Shown in pieces: positions 35,003 through 47,700 of a stretch of 64,000 nt of DNA; the first letter of the stretch is position 1; the number at the start of each line of letters is the position of its first letter. A model generated the notes under the pieces. The model did not search any database and was not told the origin of the DNA. It saw only the letters and a list, made by a program, of their open reading frames with translations. The position numbers and the translations under genes are program-made. The stretch is from Bombardia bombarda. Taxonomy: Eukaryota > Ascomycota > Sordariomycetes > Sordariales > Lasiosphaeriaceae. The stretch is taken from positions 8,432,001 to 8,496,000 of the forward strand of contig JAULSR010000002.1 of assembly GCA_030512295.1 (NCBI GenBank). Direction: 5' to 3'.

Positions 35003-36002
35003 CTAACAAGTTCTTTTTTAATCACATACATTACTATTTCTCTTTTTAAGATAAAGATAAACTGTACCGAACCATAAATGAAAGGAAGGAGAGATGAAGA
35101 TGTGAGGAAGATGGGAAGGGGGTTTATATGGGAAGGTTGATTTAGGTTGATGGGGGGTTTATAGGAGGGTTGGCTGGATGGAGGGGAGGCGGGAAGGGAG
35201 GAAGACAGGAGGGAATGAGGAAAAGATAGGGGTTGGTGGATTTTGCTATCATCATTCATTCATTTTTTTTTTCTTTTTGAGCTTGTCTAGTTGGTCTTTT
35301 AACCTTCTCTTCGTGTCTTTTACTGGGAGCGATGCGATTCGAGCACTGGCGAACTTGGAGTTCATTTCATCTGGGCGCTGAGTCTAGGGAGAACCTTTGA
35401 GAGTGAGTGAGAGGAAGGGGTGTTGTATAATATATTGTAAAGTGCGTGTTGTGTGTTTCGCCTCTGTGTGTGTATGGCATATGAAGTTTGGTTTGGTTTG
35501 GTTGGGCTTGGGCTTTGTCGGCTTGTACATCTATCTAGACTGGACGGGTTATCTAATTCATCTTACTTCAAGGGTAGGTGGGTCGATACCCAGGTAACAT
35601 GAAGACTGGAAATATACCACTAGATTCGGTTGAACCAAGTGTTTTTTTTTTCAGGTGTTATTTTGGGGGAGGAAACAGAAGAATGTGGATTATTGCTACC
35701 ATGTCGCTATTCTAGTGGTATCGTCTGGAGCCGTTCATTGGCCTGTGTCACAACATACCTACCTAGTGGGCACATCAGGGCGAAGTGACTTGTCACACTC
35801 GTTCTACTTTTTCTTCTCGACATCAAAAACTACCAAGTGCAGGAAAGGCTCGATAGATCAGAATTAGAAACTCAACCATTGCAGCAAATCCCTACTCGCA
35901 GAGGAAGACAGAAACTGGGGAGGAAGAGAAAAGGGGGTCAGAGAGCTTCATTGCATCAAGTAGACGAGAAGCAGTCGACCGAACGACTCATCTCATGCAG
36001 CT
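35003..36002. other. Intergenic between ING and SnoaL-like genes
   Basis: Purine-rich GGAAGG stretch at 35070-35230 and T-runs near 35265 and 35641. TACCTACCTAG word near 35756. No gene seen. Confidence 0.45.
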
Positions 36003-36589
36003 ATGACTCCCTCGGGTAGCAACAACAGTAACAAATCGGGGTATGAGCCCGCGTACCCGAGCAAGCACTCGATGGACCCGAGTATTCAAGAATTCGTCTC
36101 CGAATTCTTCAAGATCTCCGACTCACCGGCCAAGACGGATGACTGGGTCGATTGTTTTCGGGATGGAGCGACTCTGGTCATGGGGAACGAGACGGCGGAG
36201 GGGAAGCAAGGTCAGTTTGCCCCTTTTCTTTTTTGAATGATGTTGTTCATTATTAGTGTTGCTAAATACACGATATTGGAAAATTGGTAGAGATTCGAAA
36301 GTTGCGTCACGGCATGTGGGACAAGGTCGAAGCCAGAAAGCATTCCGTCGCCAAGGTGTTTCCGGCCGCGGGCGGATTCAACGATGACGGGGTTGAAGTT
36401 GAAGGTGACGATAACGACGATGATGTCGCCGAGTTTATGATGTTTGGCAGCGTTGCATATAGGCTCAAGACGGGCGAGGAGGCATCTGTCGACTGGGCGG
36501 CACACGCACAGTTGAGAAGACGCAAGGTCGAAGGAGGAGGGTGTTCACCTTGGGTTTTTGCACATTACCGCGTTTACCTTCAGAGGTAG
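36003..36589 (+). CDS. SnoaL-like (NTF2-fold) protein
   Basis: Two exons, 36003-36210 and 36291-36589, join in phase 1 across an 80 bp intron (GTCAGT...GGTAG) into 168 residues. The fold pattern is an N-terminal helix SIQEFVSEFFKISDSPAKTD, then DDWVDCFRDGATLVMGNETA (strand with conserved Asp and Met-Gly), GKQEIRKLRHGMWDKVEARK, VAEFMMFGSVAYRLKTGEEA and the closing strands DWAAHAQLRRRK and WVFAHYRVYLQ. This is the SnoaL-like/NTF2 superfamily, a small cone-shaped fold used as enzyme or binding protein. Fungal single-domain members are abundant and mostly uncharacterised. No signal peptide. No biosynthetic gene neighbours, so a secondary-metabolite role is not supported. Confidence 0.82.
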
Positions 36590-37297
36590 GTTAGTTCAGA
36601 ACTTCAGACCTCGAGTTTATCCGCGTCCAAACTACCTGACTTGGACAGTACACAGTGCGCACCCAGCATTGGGTGTCGGTAAATGCAGCCAGATGACCGG
36701 GGTTGAATGCTTTATTATCCCACGAGTTCACCCTTAGCTTTGGGGGTGATAGGGGGTGGTCCGGCTGCCTTGGACCTGCCGAATTCCAGCGGGGTAATAA
36801 ACAGGGCTAAGCCGCGCGTCAGGCGGCCAGCCTTTGGTTTGTTATTTAGGGGATGGTCAAGCACCGAGAGGCCCGAGTTGGTCCCAGTCAAACATCAGCG
36901 AACATGACATCGCGCCTTTTGGTGGTGGAATTATTAATAGGCACACCTGCTATCCGCACCTTCTCTCAGTACTGTGTATTTCCGTAACCAGTACACTGAG
37001 GCGGGAAATGACGTGCTTGACCACAGAACAGATCACAGCTCTCCCGTCGACTCACGTGGCCCGGATCACTGGACCATGCCTGGGTACTTGCCCCCTTTGC
37101 CCGGTTTGGCCGCCGTTGATCCGATGTCATAAGTACAGGCCAGTCAGTCAGGAGGAGGATGAAGTCAGATCTCGCTCTGAGCCACAATGGAAGTGATCAC
37201 GGCCCACGACCTCGGGGTCTCGATGACGTGCGACCTGGACTTTTGTATCCCATACACCGCAAGCAACCGCTTCTCGTCGCCCGTTACCTAAGCGGAC

Positions 37298-37317
37298 AAG
37301 CAAGCAAGCAAGCAAGC
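37298..37317. repeat. AAGC microsatellite
   Basis: Five tandem AAGC units. Confidence 0.85.
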
Positions 37318-37810
37318 GAACAAACGAAGCCGGCTACCGAGGCCAGCTGCTCGCTAATGACCGACATTGCTGAGGGGTCTTCCCTGGAAGAACATGAATG
37401 CGCCGATCCTCGTGTTTTATCGAGCAGTCAGTCGCAGGCAAAGAGGACCTCTTAAGATAGGGATGACTACTTCGTACGGATACCACAAACAAACGGCACC
37501 CAAATGAGCCAGGTTTTCTGTGAAATAGCTTAAATCAGGTAGGCTGTTGTTGCACGTAGGAATGGAATGTACCTTGAAGATCGCCCCGCCTTTGAACAAC
37601 ACCCCTCCTCTGAAGATAAGTGATTGCCGATGTCTTATCTGGCTGTTCACTCGCACAGTGGAGTCGTCTTCCCGAATGCAGCACTGGTGGATGTCCCGCT
37701 GAAGCGCGAGACCCTAGCCCGCCTAGGGGACCATACCACCAAGGTACCCCCCAGCTCGCCTACGTAGCGCATGTAGGAACACAACCTAACCACGCCCAGC
37801 CCGTGCGATG

Positions 37811-37826
37811 CCCCCCCCCCCCCCCC
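37811..37826 (+). repeat. C16 homopolymer in C-rich block
   Basis: Sixteen consecutive C followed by CCCCTCACCCCCCTCCCCCT-type sequence, 0.8 kb upstream of the BCAS3-like start. Confidence 0.85.
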
Positions 37827-38636
37827 GTGTCCCCTCACCCCCCTCCCCCTCCCAGCAGCCCCCCAGCAGCTAATAACCTGCCCCCTTACGGGACAGCTGG
37901 AGGCATGTAGGCCCCGCCGAGTCACACCCAGGAGGGCGTGGGCGTCTAGATAGCACTTGTTGACGAGGAGAAGCTCTCCCACCTATCCCCCCTACCTAAC
38001 CTCACTTTCACTGAAACACAAACACAAACACAAACTCAACACGACTCTCTCTCTTTCTCTCTCTGTGCACACTTTTGAACTACAACAACACTCAGGCCGA
38101 CCAAGCGATCAACCTTCCTTTTGCTCTCCCAGCCTGCGACAGACACCCCGTGTCTCACTCGCAGTTTGCGCTGTCGCTTGTTTGTCAGGCCAAACTCGCT
38201 CTCACCTGGTGACTGACTCTCCAGTAGCAGGGCTGCCCGCCGCGATCTGCACCTTCCACTCCTTTGGCTCCAACCGCCCAACCCGACGCGATACCCTTCA
38301 CCAACCAACCCCGCCATCTCTTATCGTACATAACTCGACGAAACTCGTACACGGCCGGCCTCCCGTACGTAACCCAATAATAGTAAATATATCGAGCCTA
38401 TCTGGATCCCGTCGTCAACTTAGATCCATCTGCCGGCACCACCCCATCTTCCCCCAGCTCCGCCTTCAAGGGTGCCGGCTGCTGTTGCTGCTGCTTTGCG
38501 CGGGCAGGAAACTGCTCAAGCACCTCCCTAATCGCCATTCATGCCTGGTTCGTTCTTCAGTCACAAAACACCTCCTTGTCCGATAACTGCTACTGCGGCA
38601 AGGACTACAGAAAAGGAAGGCTCTGGAAAGTGGAAA

Positions 38637-41600
38637 ATGGCTGACGTGTTTGCCCCCCAAACAGGCCCCAAGAAGGACAGGAAGAATGGCAAAGAAAGCG
38701 GTGTGGTCGCCGCGGTGACAAAACATGCTGCTAAGTTCTCGTGGGTTACCAGACACCTCTTGACGGGACTGACTGCTCATGGCCTGCTTCTGGCGCTCTC
38801 CTTGCGCCAGCGCCAGCTTTGGCCTTCTTGTCCCACACTTACGGGCTCAAGCTGACTGCTACTCGCTTGCTTAGCAACGGGAACGTCACCAAGGGCCTTT
38901 CGTCAAGCCCGTCTCCCCCGCCGACGATACAGTCCCCAGAGATAACACCTTCTGCCCCTTCGTCCAACGATAACATCTCGAACGCAGCCTCGCCGTTTCT
39001 TGACGCCATATCTTCCTCGTCGTTCGCCACGAGCATGTCGCCAAACACGAGGGAGTGGGCAAGGGGCCTATCCCCAGGCATGGCAGGATCACCCGGAAAC
39101 CTCATAAGCCTGGTCGGCGAGTCTCCTCCCACGGCCCCTTCCTCCTACGAGGACACGCGGGGTATGGCCTCGGGCTGGTCCTCTCCGAGACCGGCGGTCA
39201 ACTACCACGCAACTTCTGTCTCTCCTCCAAACGTCGCTACCAGACGTCCGTTAAGTTTCCACACCGACAGCCACTATTCTCCCCCCGATGGTCACGGCCA
39301 TAACCATATGACGGCGGCGGCAACTAGACGGAGCTCCATGCACTCACATTTCGCCCAGGCTCGAGCATCCCCTAATCCGCCTCTCCCCCACCAGCCTCAG
39401 GCACATTTCTATGGCGCCCCGGATATTGATCTCGACCTACCGTCACAGTCATCTGGCATGAAGGCTGGAGATAAGGGCTACTATTTCGGCTTCGATACTC
39501 TCCCGCTGCCAAATGCTGACTACGTTCCTGGCAAAGACAATGTGGTAGTCGCTGGGTATGAGGGAGGCCTGGAGGTGTATTCTGTAGCCAAGAGGGGACT
39601 GGAGCATATCGCAAGCCTGAAAGGGTTGCGAGGAGGCGTCTACCATGCCAAGATACTCCCCTGGACTGCCGATGAGCCGGATGATTTTCCACTGATCGCC
39701 GTCGTCATCCATGGCGCCAACATTCCCTCACCAGCTCCCGGAAGCAACGTCGACGGCGACTATGATGCTGTTTCTGCCGACAGGTCCGAGGCGATGGCTA
39801 ACGCTAACCTAGACCCCACTTCTAGGGAGGGCTTGAACGGTGGCAGGATGCCGCCTGGCTTTGTCGAGTCGTACCAGACAACAGTCGAGGTGTATTCGCT
39901 AAAGACAAGCAAGCTCGTAGGCGTTCTTCTGGAGGCACCCAAGATTCCTCTGAAGACGCCCATTACGAGCCCACTCTTCAAGCCTCCGCCCCTGAGCGGT
40001 GCTTTCCACATCTATGCAGATGCTGGAAACATTGTGGTATCATCTGGAATCACGGGCGAATGCTGGGTCTATCGGCAATCTCCCATCTCATACGACTATG
40101 GGGCGCGCTTCAGATGCCACGGCAAGCTTTGGACCACTCTTCAGCAACCTCCGAAAGGGGATGCCGCCGCACATGAGATGGAGCGGGGTCGTGTTCCTGT
40201 CCCTGCGCGCCCTCGACCGCAAAGCGCGATTCTGAGCCTAAGTGGCAAATGGATTGCTTACTGCCCTGCAACACCATCTTCACAGATTTCTCTTCGGGCC
40301 TCTGTCCCGGTGCCTGCCTATGGCCGGGCTCCCGGCTTGTCCTCGCTGACGCCGCCACACCTGCCTCCTACCAATTCGGATGTCGACCTGCCGTTGTCTG
40401 AGGGTGTGATGAACAAGATAATGCGGGAAACTACCCAGGAGTTGATTCAAGGTGCGAAATGGGTGGGCAAGCAAGGGTGGCAGGCCTGGAACAATTACTG
40501 GAACCCGCAGGCGAACCAGTCGCCTCGGTCACCGACTCTGGCTGCTCAAACATGGGGTGGTGCGGGTCTGTCGTCGCGCCCAGAACAGTCCCAGTTCCCC
40601 CCTACACATGGTGCTATCACTCCGCCGGTTGCGAAGGAGCCGGGCATCGTGTCCATATTGGACACGGACTCACTGGGTTTCTCGGCTAGCCTGCACCCGA
40701 TAACTACGTTTGGCATCCCTCAAGGCTGTAGTTTTCTGTCGTTTTCGCCCACGGGCCTTTCCCTCTTCACCGCGAGCAGTAAAGGAGACGTTCAGACTGT
40801 CTGGGATCTGATGCGTATCCAGCACACCAAGGCCTCGCCGCTGCAAGCCACAGGGTTGCCTACTCCAAGCGGGCCGCGAGTCCGCCAAGTCGCCCAGTTC
40901 TCGCGGATGACGGTGGCACGTATTGTGGATGTGGCTTGGACGAAGCCAAACGGTGAACGTGCAGCCATGGTGACGGAACGTGGCACCGTGCACCTGCTGG
41001 ATCTACCGTCGAGCGCCTTCTCGTGGCCGCCTCCGCGCCGCCGCGTGCCACCCCAGGACTCGTCCATCAACGAGGGCGCGCCCTCGGCCGTGTCGATCGC
41101 CTCCAATGCACTGAGCTCAGTCCGCGAGGTGGCCCGGCCGCTCATGACTCGGCCGCGTAGGAGCAACTCCAATGTGCCGCAGCTGGCAGGCGCGGGCATT
41201 GGCGAATATGCCACTCATGGCGGCAAGGTCATTGCTGCGAGCATCAGCCACTCCCTGGGTAAAACGGGGACCGCCATCAGCCAGCTTCGACACACGGGGG
41301 AGAACAGGGTCTCGCTGCCGACCGCGAGCACATCGCCCGGGCCGTCGTGCGTGGTCTGGATCACTGGCAGGAAAGATCCCGTCCTGTTTGTGCTTGGGAG
41401 CGGGCTGGTTCGCGCATTTCCTACTAAGAGCCGAAGGATGGCGCCGGCGGGCGGCGATAGATGGACAGCACGCCCCTCGCGACCTCAGGATTACAAGCTT
41501 CCCGCTCTGCCGGACCATGTCTTGGCGCCCTATGTGCGGAGTATTGTCGACGCGGATGAGTTTTTTGACTTTTCCGACAAGGACCTGGATGGGGCTCATG

Positions 41601-41774
41601 ACACCATGGTGCTTGATCACAGCAAGCCGCGGGCACAGCCGCTGCTGAATCTTGGCGCCGAGTCCTCGATCCCGCAGGCTGAGATCGAGTCCAGCGCCCC
41701 GTACCAGCCGTTCCACACGGACCGGCGCGTTGCGCTCTATGAGGTTGGCCCGCGGGAGGCGGCGCGAGATGCTA

Positions 41775-41813
<39 letters not shown>

Positions 41814-42265
41814 AGCCCTCACTTGCAACTCTCATGGCAGCGACTACCATCTCGGACAACCCAGCGGAGTCGTCCTCCTCCTCGCGAAGAAAGCAAGGAA
41901 AGGGGGGATCAAGGACCGCACCAGCCCGCGAGGATACGGCTATCTTCTTGTCGCGGTCGGTGGGCGCATGGGCGTTTGGCCAGGTGGTCAAGGCAAACAA
42001 GCTGGATCTTGGTCTGCCTCGCGTGCCTGAGGAGGATTCGTTCAGCTTTGCTTCGTCGGCGGCGGGGGGTGATTCGCGGGCGCTGCCGCCCTCGGCTATG
42101 GAGAGGATCCTGCATCGCACGGGGGATGATGATCATCAGATTGTCGTCACTACACGTAGGAGGCGCGGGGCGGCGGCTGCGCATGCGGCCGCGGCGGGTC
42201 AGGATGATGATGGGTTTTTTGAGGATGATTGTGAGGTGTTGGATTTTGCGGATCAGCGGGTTTGA
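38637..42265 (+). CDS. BCAS3/ATG18G-like beta-propeller protein
   Basis: The main exon is open from about 38811 to 42265 (about 1,150 residues). Propeller-type motifs, in order: VVVAGYEGGLEVYSVAKRG, GECWVYRQSPISYDYGAR, ILSLSGKWIAYCPATP, GVMNKIMRETTQELIQGAKW with VGKQGWQAWNNYW, GIVSILDTDSLG, GCSFLSFSPTGLSLFTASSK with GDVQTVWDL, and AMVTERGTVHLLDL. The order 'clean strand - helical insert ending in an aromatic tail - VxDxDS - FSPTGxxLFTAS - RGTVHLLD' matches BCAS3-domain proteins such as plant ATG18G/H, which bind phosphoinositides in autophagy. A poly-Ser run (TCG repeat, 41776-41812) lies near the C-terminus. Upstream, MADVFAPQTGPKKDRKNGKE (38637) to AVTKHAAKFS is likely exon 1 (another in-frame ATG lies at 38541), but the best-looking intron (38741-38810) does not keep the frame. 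Alternatives are 38745-38851 or 38701-38810. Confidence 0.72.
41776..41812 (+). repeat. (TCG)n poly-serine codon repeat
   Basis: Twelve tandem GTC/TCG triplets inside the BCAS3-like coding sequence, encoding a run of serine. Likely length-polymorphic. Confidence 0.9.
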
Positions 42266-44772
42266 GGGGTGGGAAGGGGGGTGGAGGGTAGATGCATGCA
42301 TACAGGTCCCCTTCTTGGGAGTTTTGGGTATGTCTATCCGCCTTCCTGTTGGCCTCACCTGTGTTGTGGTCGTGATGGGGGGAGGAGGGGGATATATGGG
42401 GTGTTTTCTCGTCTTGCGTGTGTGAAGGTGTGTGAAGGAAAGAAAGAGGGAGGCTAAGAGAGGGCCCAGAGGAGGAGCGAGCGGATTGGGGAAATTATTA
42501 CTATTATTCTGGCGCATTACGGGTTTGGTTTGGCTTGGTTTGAGGGGGAATGGGGCATTCAATCATCATTCATCAATCAATCATAAATCCGACTCGACTC
42601 CCATAGCAGCAGCAGCAGTAGAGCCGGACATTGCATTACATATATATTACACTACAGATACTTTTGCTTTACATACAGCATAGGGTGGGTAGCATTTCGT
42701 TGTTGCCGTGGTCGTTATTCGTCGGCATGGCATGGCCAGGTTTTTTTTCCTTTTTGCTGTTAACTGTTGGTTGGGGTTTGTTGTTTTTATCACTCTCTCA
42801 ACAGGACGAAACGAACCGAAACGAAACAAAGCGAAGCGAAGCAAAAATAAAACGCCAGGCACGGCGTGCGCGCTCACAGATAGGACCATCATTTGATGGC
42901 GGTGAGGATGGTGGTGAGGATGGCGGTTGTGTGAATTGGGAATTGGCTGGGCTTTTCTACTTGCTGCTTACTTACTTGTTCTTGTCTGGCTTGGCTGGCT
43001 CCTTTTGGTTGTTGTCGTCGTTGGCTGGTCTCGCTGCTGGCAAATTGTCCATGACAACAGCAGGTTCAGGGTCACTCACTCGCCGCTTCTACTCAACATA
43101 TTCTATCCTTGGACGGGGGAAAACATCCTTGTAGTTGGTTGAGAGGGGGAGAGGGATGAGGTGCTGGATAAACACACCGTACCAGGGGTTTGTTGGGTAG
43201 GTGGGCAGCAAGATAGATAGACAGTCCATAGCTGGCTAAGGTAGCTATGAGGCAGTCCACCAACGTCAGTTGGACTGTCTGGGTAGACATGGGTGGGCAC
43301 AAATATGCATGCCTAGGTATACCAGGCAGGCAAGTGTTTCATAGAAAATGAAATGCCAAAACCCATCATCGTTATCATGCTCTTCTCACTTTGGGGTGAA
43401 ATCAGGTGGTCGGTCCATGGCTAGCGGTTAACATCTCGGGTACCAATCTCGTCATGTGTATGTGTCTGGGCTTTGTGACCTTTTGAGTTCATCTGCTTGT
43501 TTGGTGTAAAAGAATATACTATTTGAAGCCTCTCTCTATCGCCGTTAGGTACTTACTCGAACAAATGGTTACGACTATCTTCAACTATCATTTGCTCACC
43601 CCTCCCCTGTTTTGGCTCTAAAGGGGGCATCATGAGTACCAGTGTTGCTTCCCCTTTCTCCCCAGTATGAGACGGCTCAGTTTCATGTTTGCAATTAATG
43701 TATGTGTGCACTTGGCCAAACAAACGAACGTAGTATAGAGATAGGTATGTACTGTACTTGGTAGTCGGGTACATATGTGACACTTGTAGTATAATAGATA
43801 AGTACGAGTATATATAAGTATACCAACCACATTTCTCATTCTCCCCCTTTTTCTTTTGATCATTCATCCATTCTTCCCGTTTCTCTCCTTCCCTTTTCTC
43901 TTGTTGTGTTCCCGTGCGATCCATGGATGAAAATAACGATATAATGACAATGCTGGTGATGAAACGCGATGATGGAAATGATAATGCAATAGTTGACCCC
44001 CTCTGTCCCCATCTCTTTCTTCTCTCCCTTCCCCAGTCAGTTCATCTGTCCATCCCTTCTAATTTCCCCTTTCGATATCCACCTCTTTCTCACATCCCCG
44101 TAGCCATATTTCCTCCTCTTTTGGCAACGGGGTAGTCAGTTATCCGATGGATGGGTGCTTTCTAAATTCGATGTGAATCCTTCGTCCGATGGTGTTCGTT
44201 TCATCTCTTTCCGCCTCGCCGTTTGTATATCTCCATGGGCTGGTAATAATCGTACTGAGAGAGAGAAGAAAAGGGACAACAGCAAAGTTTCATTTCCCAA
44301 TGAGAGCAAATAGAAAGAGCAAGGAAGAGGAAGGGGTTTGTGGGTATCTATCAATCATACACCAACCAAAGCCAACCAAACCAACTGAAGCCAAAGCAAA
44401 GAGAAATAAAAGCAACGAGGCTCAATCAACAGAGATACCAAGGCGGTCGGTGGTGTATCATTTAAGCAAAGTGGTTTTGAACAAGAAAGCAACTTTTTTT
44501 CCTCTCTCTCTCTCTCCTCTCTCTTCCTTCTTTGGTATCCTTGATCGTCCACCTCCATTCCATGCCCCTCCTTTTCTCCTCACACAAAAAAAGAGCAAAG
44601 TTTCCCCCATTCATTTTTTCATATTCTAGAACCCCGTGTGTATGTTATGTGTGTGTGTGTGTCGCGTGTGTAGTATTTGTATACGTTAGTTGTGTGTAGT
44701 AGTAAGTAACTAGTAAGTAACAGTAGCAATAATAGTATTATAACTATTGTCCCTTTGATCTTCTGTTTTTCT
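42266..44772. other. 2.5 kb convergent region between BCAS3-like and PAS kinase genes
   Basis: Holds two 3' ends. Contains a CGAAA-type degenerate repeat (42806-42846), TG-rich microsatellite at 44640-44690 and several TACCTA words. No gene seen. Confidence 0.45.
42806..42846. repeat. Degenerate CGAAA/GCGAA tandem repeat
   Basis: Successive GAAAC, GAACC, GAAAC, GAAAC, AAAGC, GAAGC, GAAGC units downstream of the BCAS3-like gene. Confidence 0.75.
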
Positions 44773-47700
44773 TCATTCCATCTGGCACCACGGATGCGCC
44801 AGAACCTGCTCAATGTCAGTCCGCTGCGCCACGTCGCGGTCCAGCATCCGACGGATCAGGTCAATGCTATCGTCACTGATGGTGTAGGGGACGCGGAGGT
44901 CGCGGTCCATAATCTCATCAATGCTATAGAAGGGGTTCTCCTTGTAGATGATTGTGTAGAGGAGGATGCCGAGGGCCCATACGTCTTGCTCCTTTCCGCC
45001 GTACGGCTTGCCAGCCAGTACCTCGGGCGCAGCATAATCTGTTTCGAGTTAGTCACATGAATATAGTTCGTTATGGATCTCGAGAGAGATAAGAAAAAAA
45101 CTCACCAATAGTGCCCACAAAGACATCAAAAGGCCCGCTCTTGATATACGCCGCGCTTCCAAAGTCAATCAGCTTAATCCTGCCGTCGCCATCCAGAATC
45201 ACATTCTCGTCCTTGATGTCGCGGTGGACCACCATGGCCTTGGTGTGGAGATGGTGTATCGCTCGTGCAACCTGCACAAAGATGCTGCGACTCTCTTGCT
45301 CGTCCATGTTTGTACGTAGCTCGATATAGTCAAACAGATCCATCCCCGGCAGGCCGTGAGGCACCATCTCGATGTAGTAGTTGACATCATCCTCAAAAAA
45401 GTCCTCCATCTCGACAATATTCGGGTGCTTGAACCCGTCTCTCCGCAGATAGTCAAGCACATGGATCTCGAGAGGTACGGTGCCCAACCGTCTGTCTCGC
45501 GTCCACGTATCGACAAGGATGCGCCGTTTCGTGACATACTTCAAGACGCACTTTCTGCTTGTGTTTCGGTATCGCGCCAGCTTGACTTGCCCATAGGCGC
45601 CCTGGCCCATTTCTTCGAGTATGACAAAGTCATCGATCGTCTTCTTGTGTGGCGGTGCACCATCATCTGTCTTCTCGGTCTGCACCTCTCCCTTGTCCGT
45701 GTCAGGCATTGTCTTCTGAGAGCCCGTGAGCTTGGCCGCGGCTGTCTTGGCGACCTCCTTCAGTTGCCGTGTCAGCATGGAAGTTGTTGATTCTTCCTTA
45801 GGCATTTCTTCCGAGTCTGAGTGAATCTCTAAGGGTGTGTGGGCTGGAGTCTGTCCGGGAGACGGTTGGTGAAGAGGAGTGGCTGAGCCTGAGAGTATGG
45901 GAGAAGCAGTCATGAGGTTTGTCCGTGAAGCGTGCAGATGCCTCGAGTATGTGATCCAAAGCGCATACACCATTTTTGACTCTGAGACGGCGAACTTGTC
46001 ACCTGATGTTTCTCCGGGGGGAGTGGATTCATCGTCGCTGGTTTCGACCACTGCCTCGTCAGAAATCAGAGTTTGCTTCTCACTTTTGACAACGCGCATC
46101 TGAATGTCAATTTTTAGCTCTGAACCATCGCGGTGGCGGGCGGGTAAGCCCTCTGGACGTAAAAAGCTTGTTGCAGCATCCGGTCGGCCCTCCCTAAGAG
46201 CCAGTAATGCCGAAGCTTTTCTGAACGAGTGCTCGGGTATCACGATACCGTCCACCAGGCGGATGTCGTCCTCCTCGGTAAGAACACGGATGACCTGGTC
46301 AAAGTTCGGTACCAAGTTACTAATCAACATCCCATTTGGTTTCTCATGCCCAAAGAGCGCCCCGCAAAAGACAGAATTCGAGCTTAGGATGGTCAAGGTT
46401 TGGGTGTCGACGACAACAATACCCGCGATATGAGGGAAGCTGGACACACGCAGCTTTGTTGTTCCCCTAACCTGCTCGACAGTAGCTGGAATATTGATCT
46501 TTTCACAATTACGACATGTATAGTACTTTCGCTTGGCGATCTCAGCATAGTCGAGTTCTCCAAACCGCGGATCAATACCCTGTCGTGGGAGACGAGGTAT
46601 CAGCCTACCGATGTCCATACCAGGTCGAAGGTTGTCGTCTCCCCAAATCGGGCCAAGAGCTCCCGTAAGGTTGGCTACAGCCCCGTCTTCGTCAAGGCCC
46701 ACGAACGCAACATCCTCGTGTATCTCTTCTAGAACCCAAATCAGGCCCACTCTTTTTTCTTTCACCCACAAGCTAGCGGACCCTGTAGCGCCATTCCGTT
46801 TCTGTTGACATTGTTAGTTTAGGGTTCCCTACCGTTGGCCATCAACTTCCGTAGTATAATATTTACCTGGATAGGCACCACATCACCGCAAAGCAACACG
46901 CCCCTAGATTTGTTGTTGTGGTGGTGAGACTGCACTGGCTTTGGTGGCTTCGGATCGCCGCTGTGGATAGTCGCCGGCCGTCGACCGACGTTCTTGGGGG
47001 TCTGAGATCTCGAATTCGGCTTGCTCAGGAGCTTTGCTGTGATCCCCCGGCGCGGGCGCCCAGTAAAGCCGGTGCCTTCGCCACTGGGGTGGGGGTTGGT
47101 TGAACGACCTCGCTCTCGGAGACGGTACCGATATCCTCAAAAACTCCTTTCTGCAACTTCCGCTCGAGCCAGGCTCGTCTCTCCTCCTGCACTACCTCCA
47201 AGATACCCATTTTTCGTACCTCAGCCTTGGTAACTCCAAACAGCAAACAAGCAAGGTCGTTGGCGGCCAAGATTGTCCAAGGGGGCTTCGATTCTGTTGT
47301 GAAGATGGCTTGTGCTGCCGGTACCCACCTGTTGGAGTGGCTATGTACAGTAGATGGTCCAGCGGGCTGGTGGCTTACTGCGGAGGAGAATGACTGCGGT
47401 GCTGTTGACGAGGATATCCTTTCTTGGTATCCCGGCTCGCCCAGAAGAAAGGGCTGTGCCATGGCGTCCATAAGCTTTTGTTGCATCGACACATGGACAG
47501 TGTCTGTCATTGTCCGTTTCAAAACACTGGGGCGTTTAGACGGCGGAGGCGAAGTATTTGCTGTATTTGCGCTTTCGTTTGTAGAAGTTCTGGACGAGTT
47601 TCCTGACGCCTCACTCTCCTCTGATGTCCCTTGTTGTGGCTGTGTGTCAACTGGCCGAGGAGACATGCTGTTTGTAGTGCTTCGCTGAGACTGGGGTTGG

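Larger units (their letters stand above)
36590..38636. other. 2.0 kb intergenic region upstream of BCAS3-like gene
   Basis: No credible gene. Contains an AAGC repeat (37298-37317), a C16 run (37811-37826) followed by C-rich sequence to about 37870, and a CT/CA-rich stretch at 38020-38070 typical of a transcription start region. The long frame at 37957-38586 is Ser/Leu/Arg-rich leader-like sequence, not a protein. Confidence 0.45.

Noticed and set aside
37957..38586. 209-residue plus frame upstream of the BCAS3-like gene
   Set aside because: Ser/Leu/Arg/His-rich translation of a CT-rich leader; low-complexity throughout.
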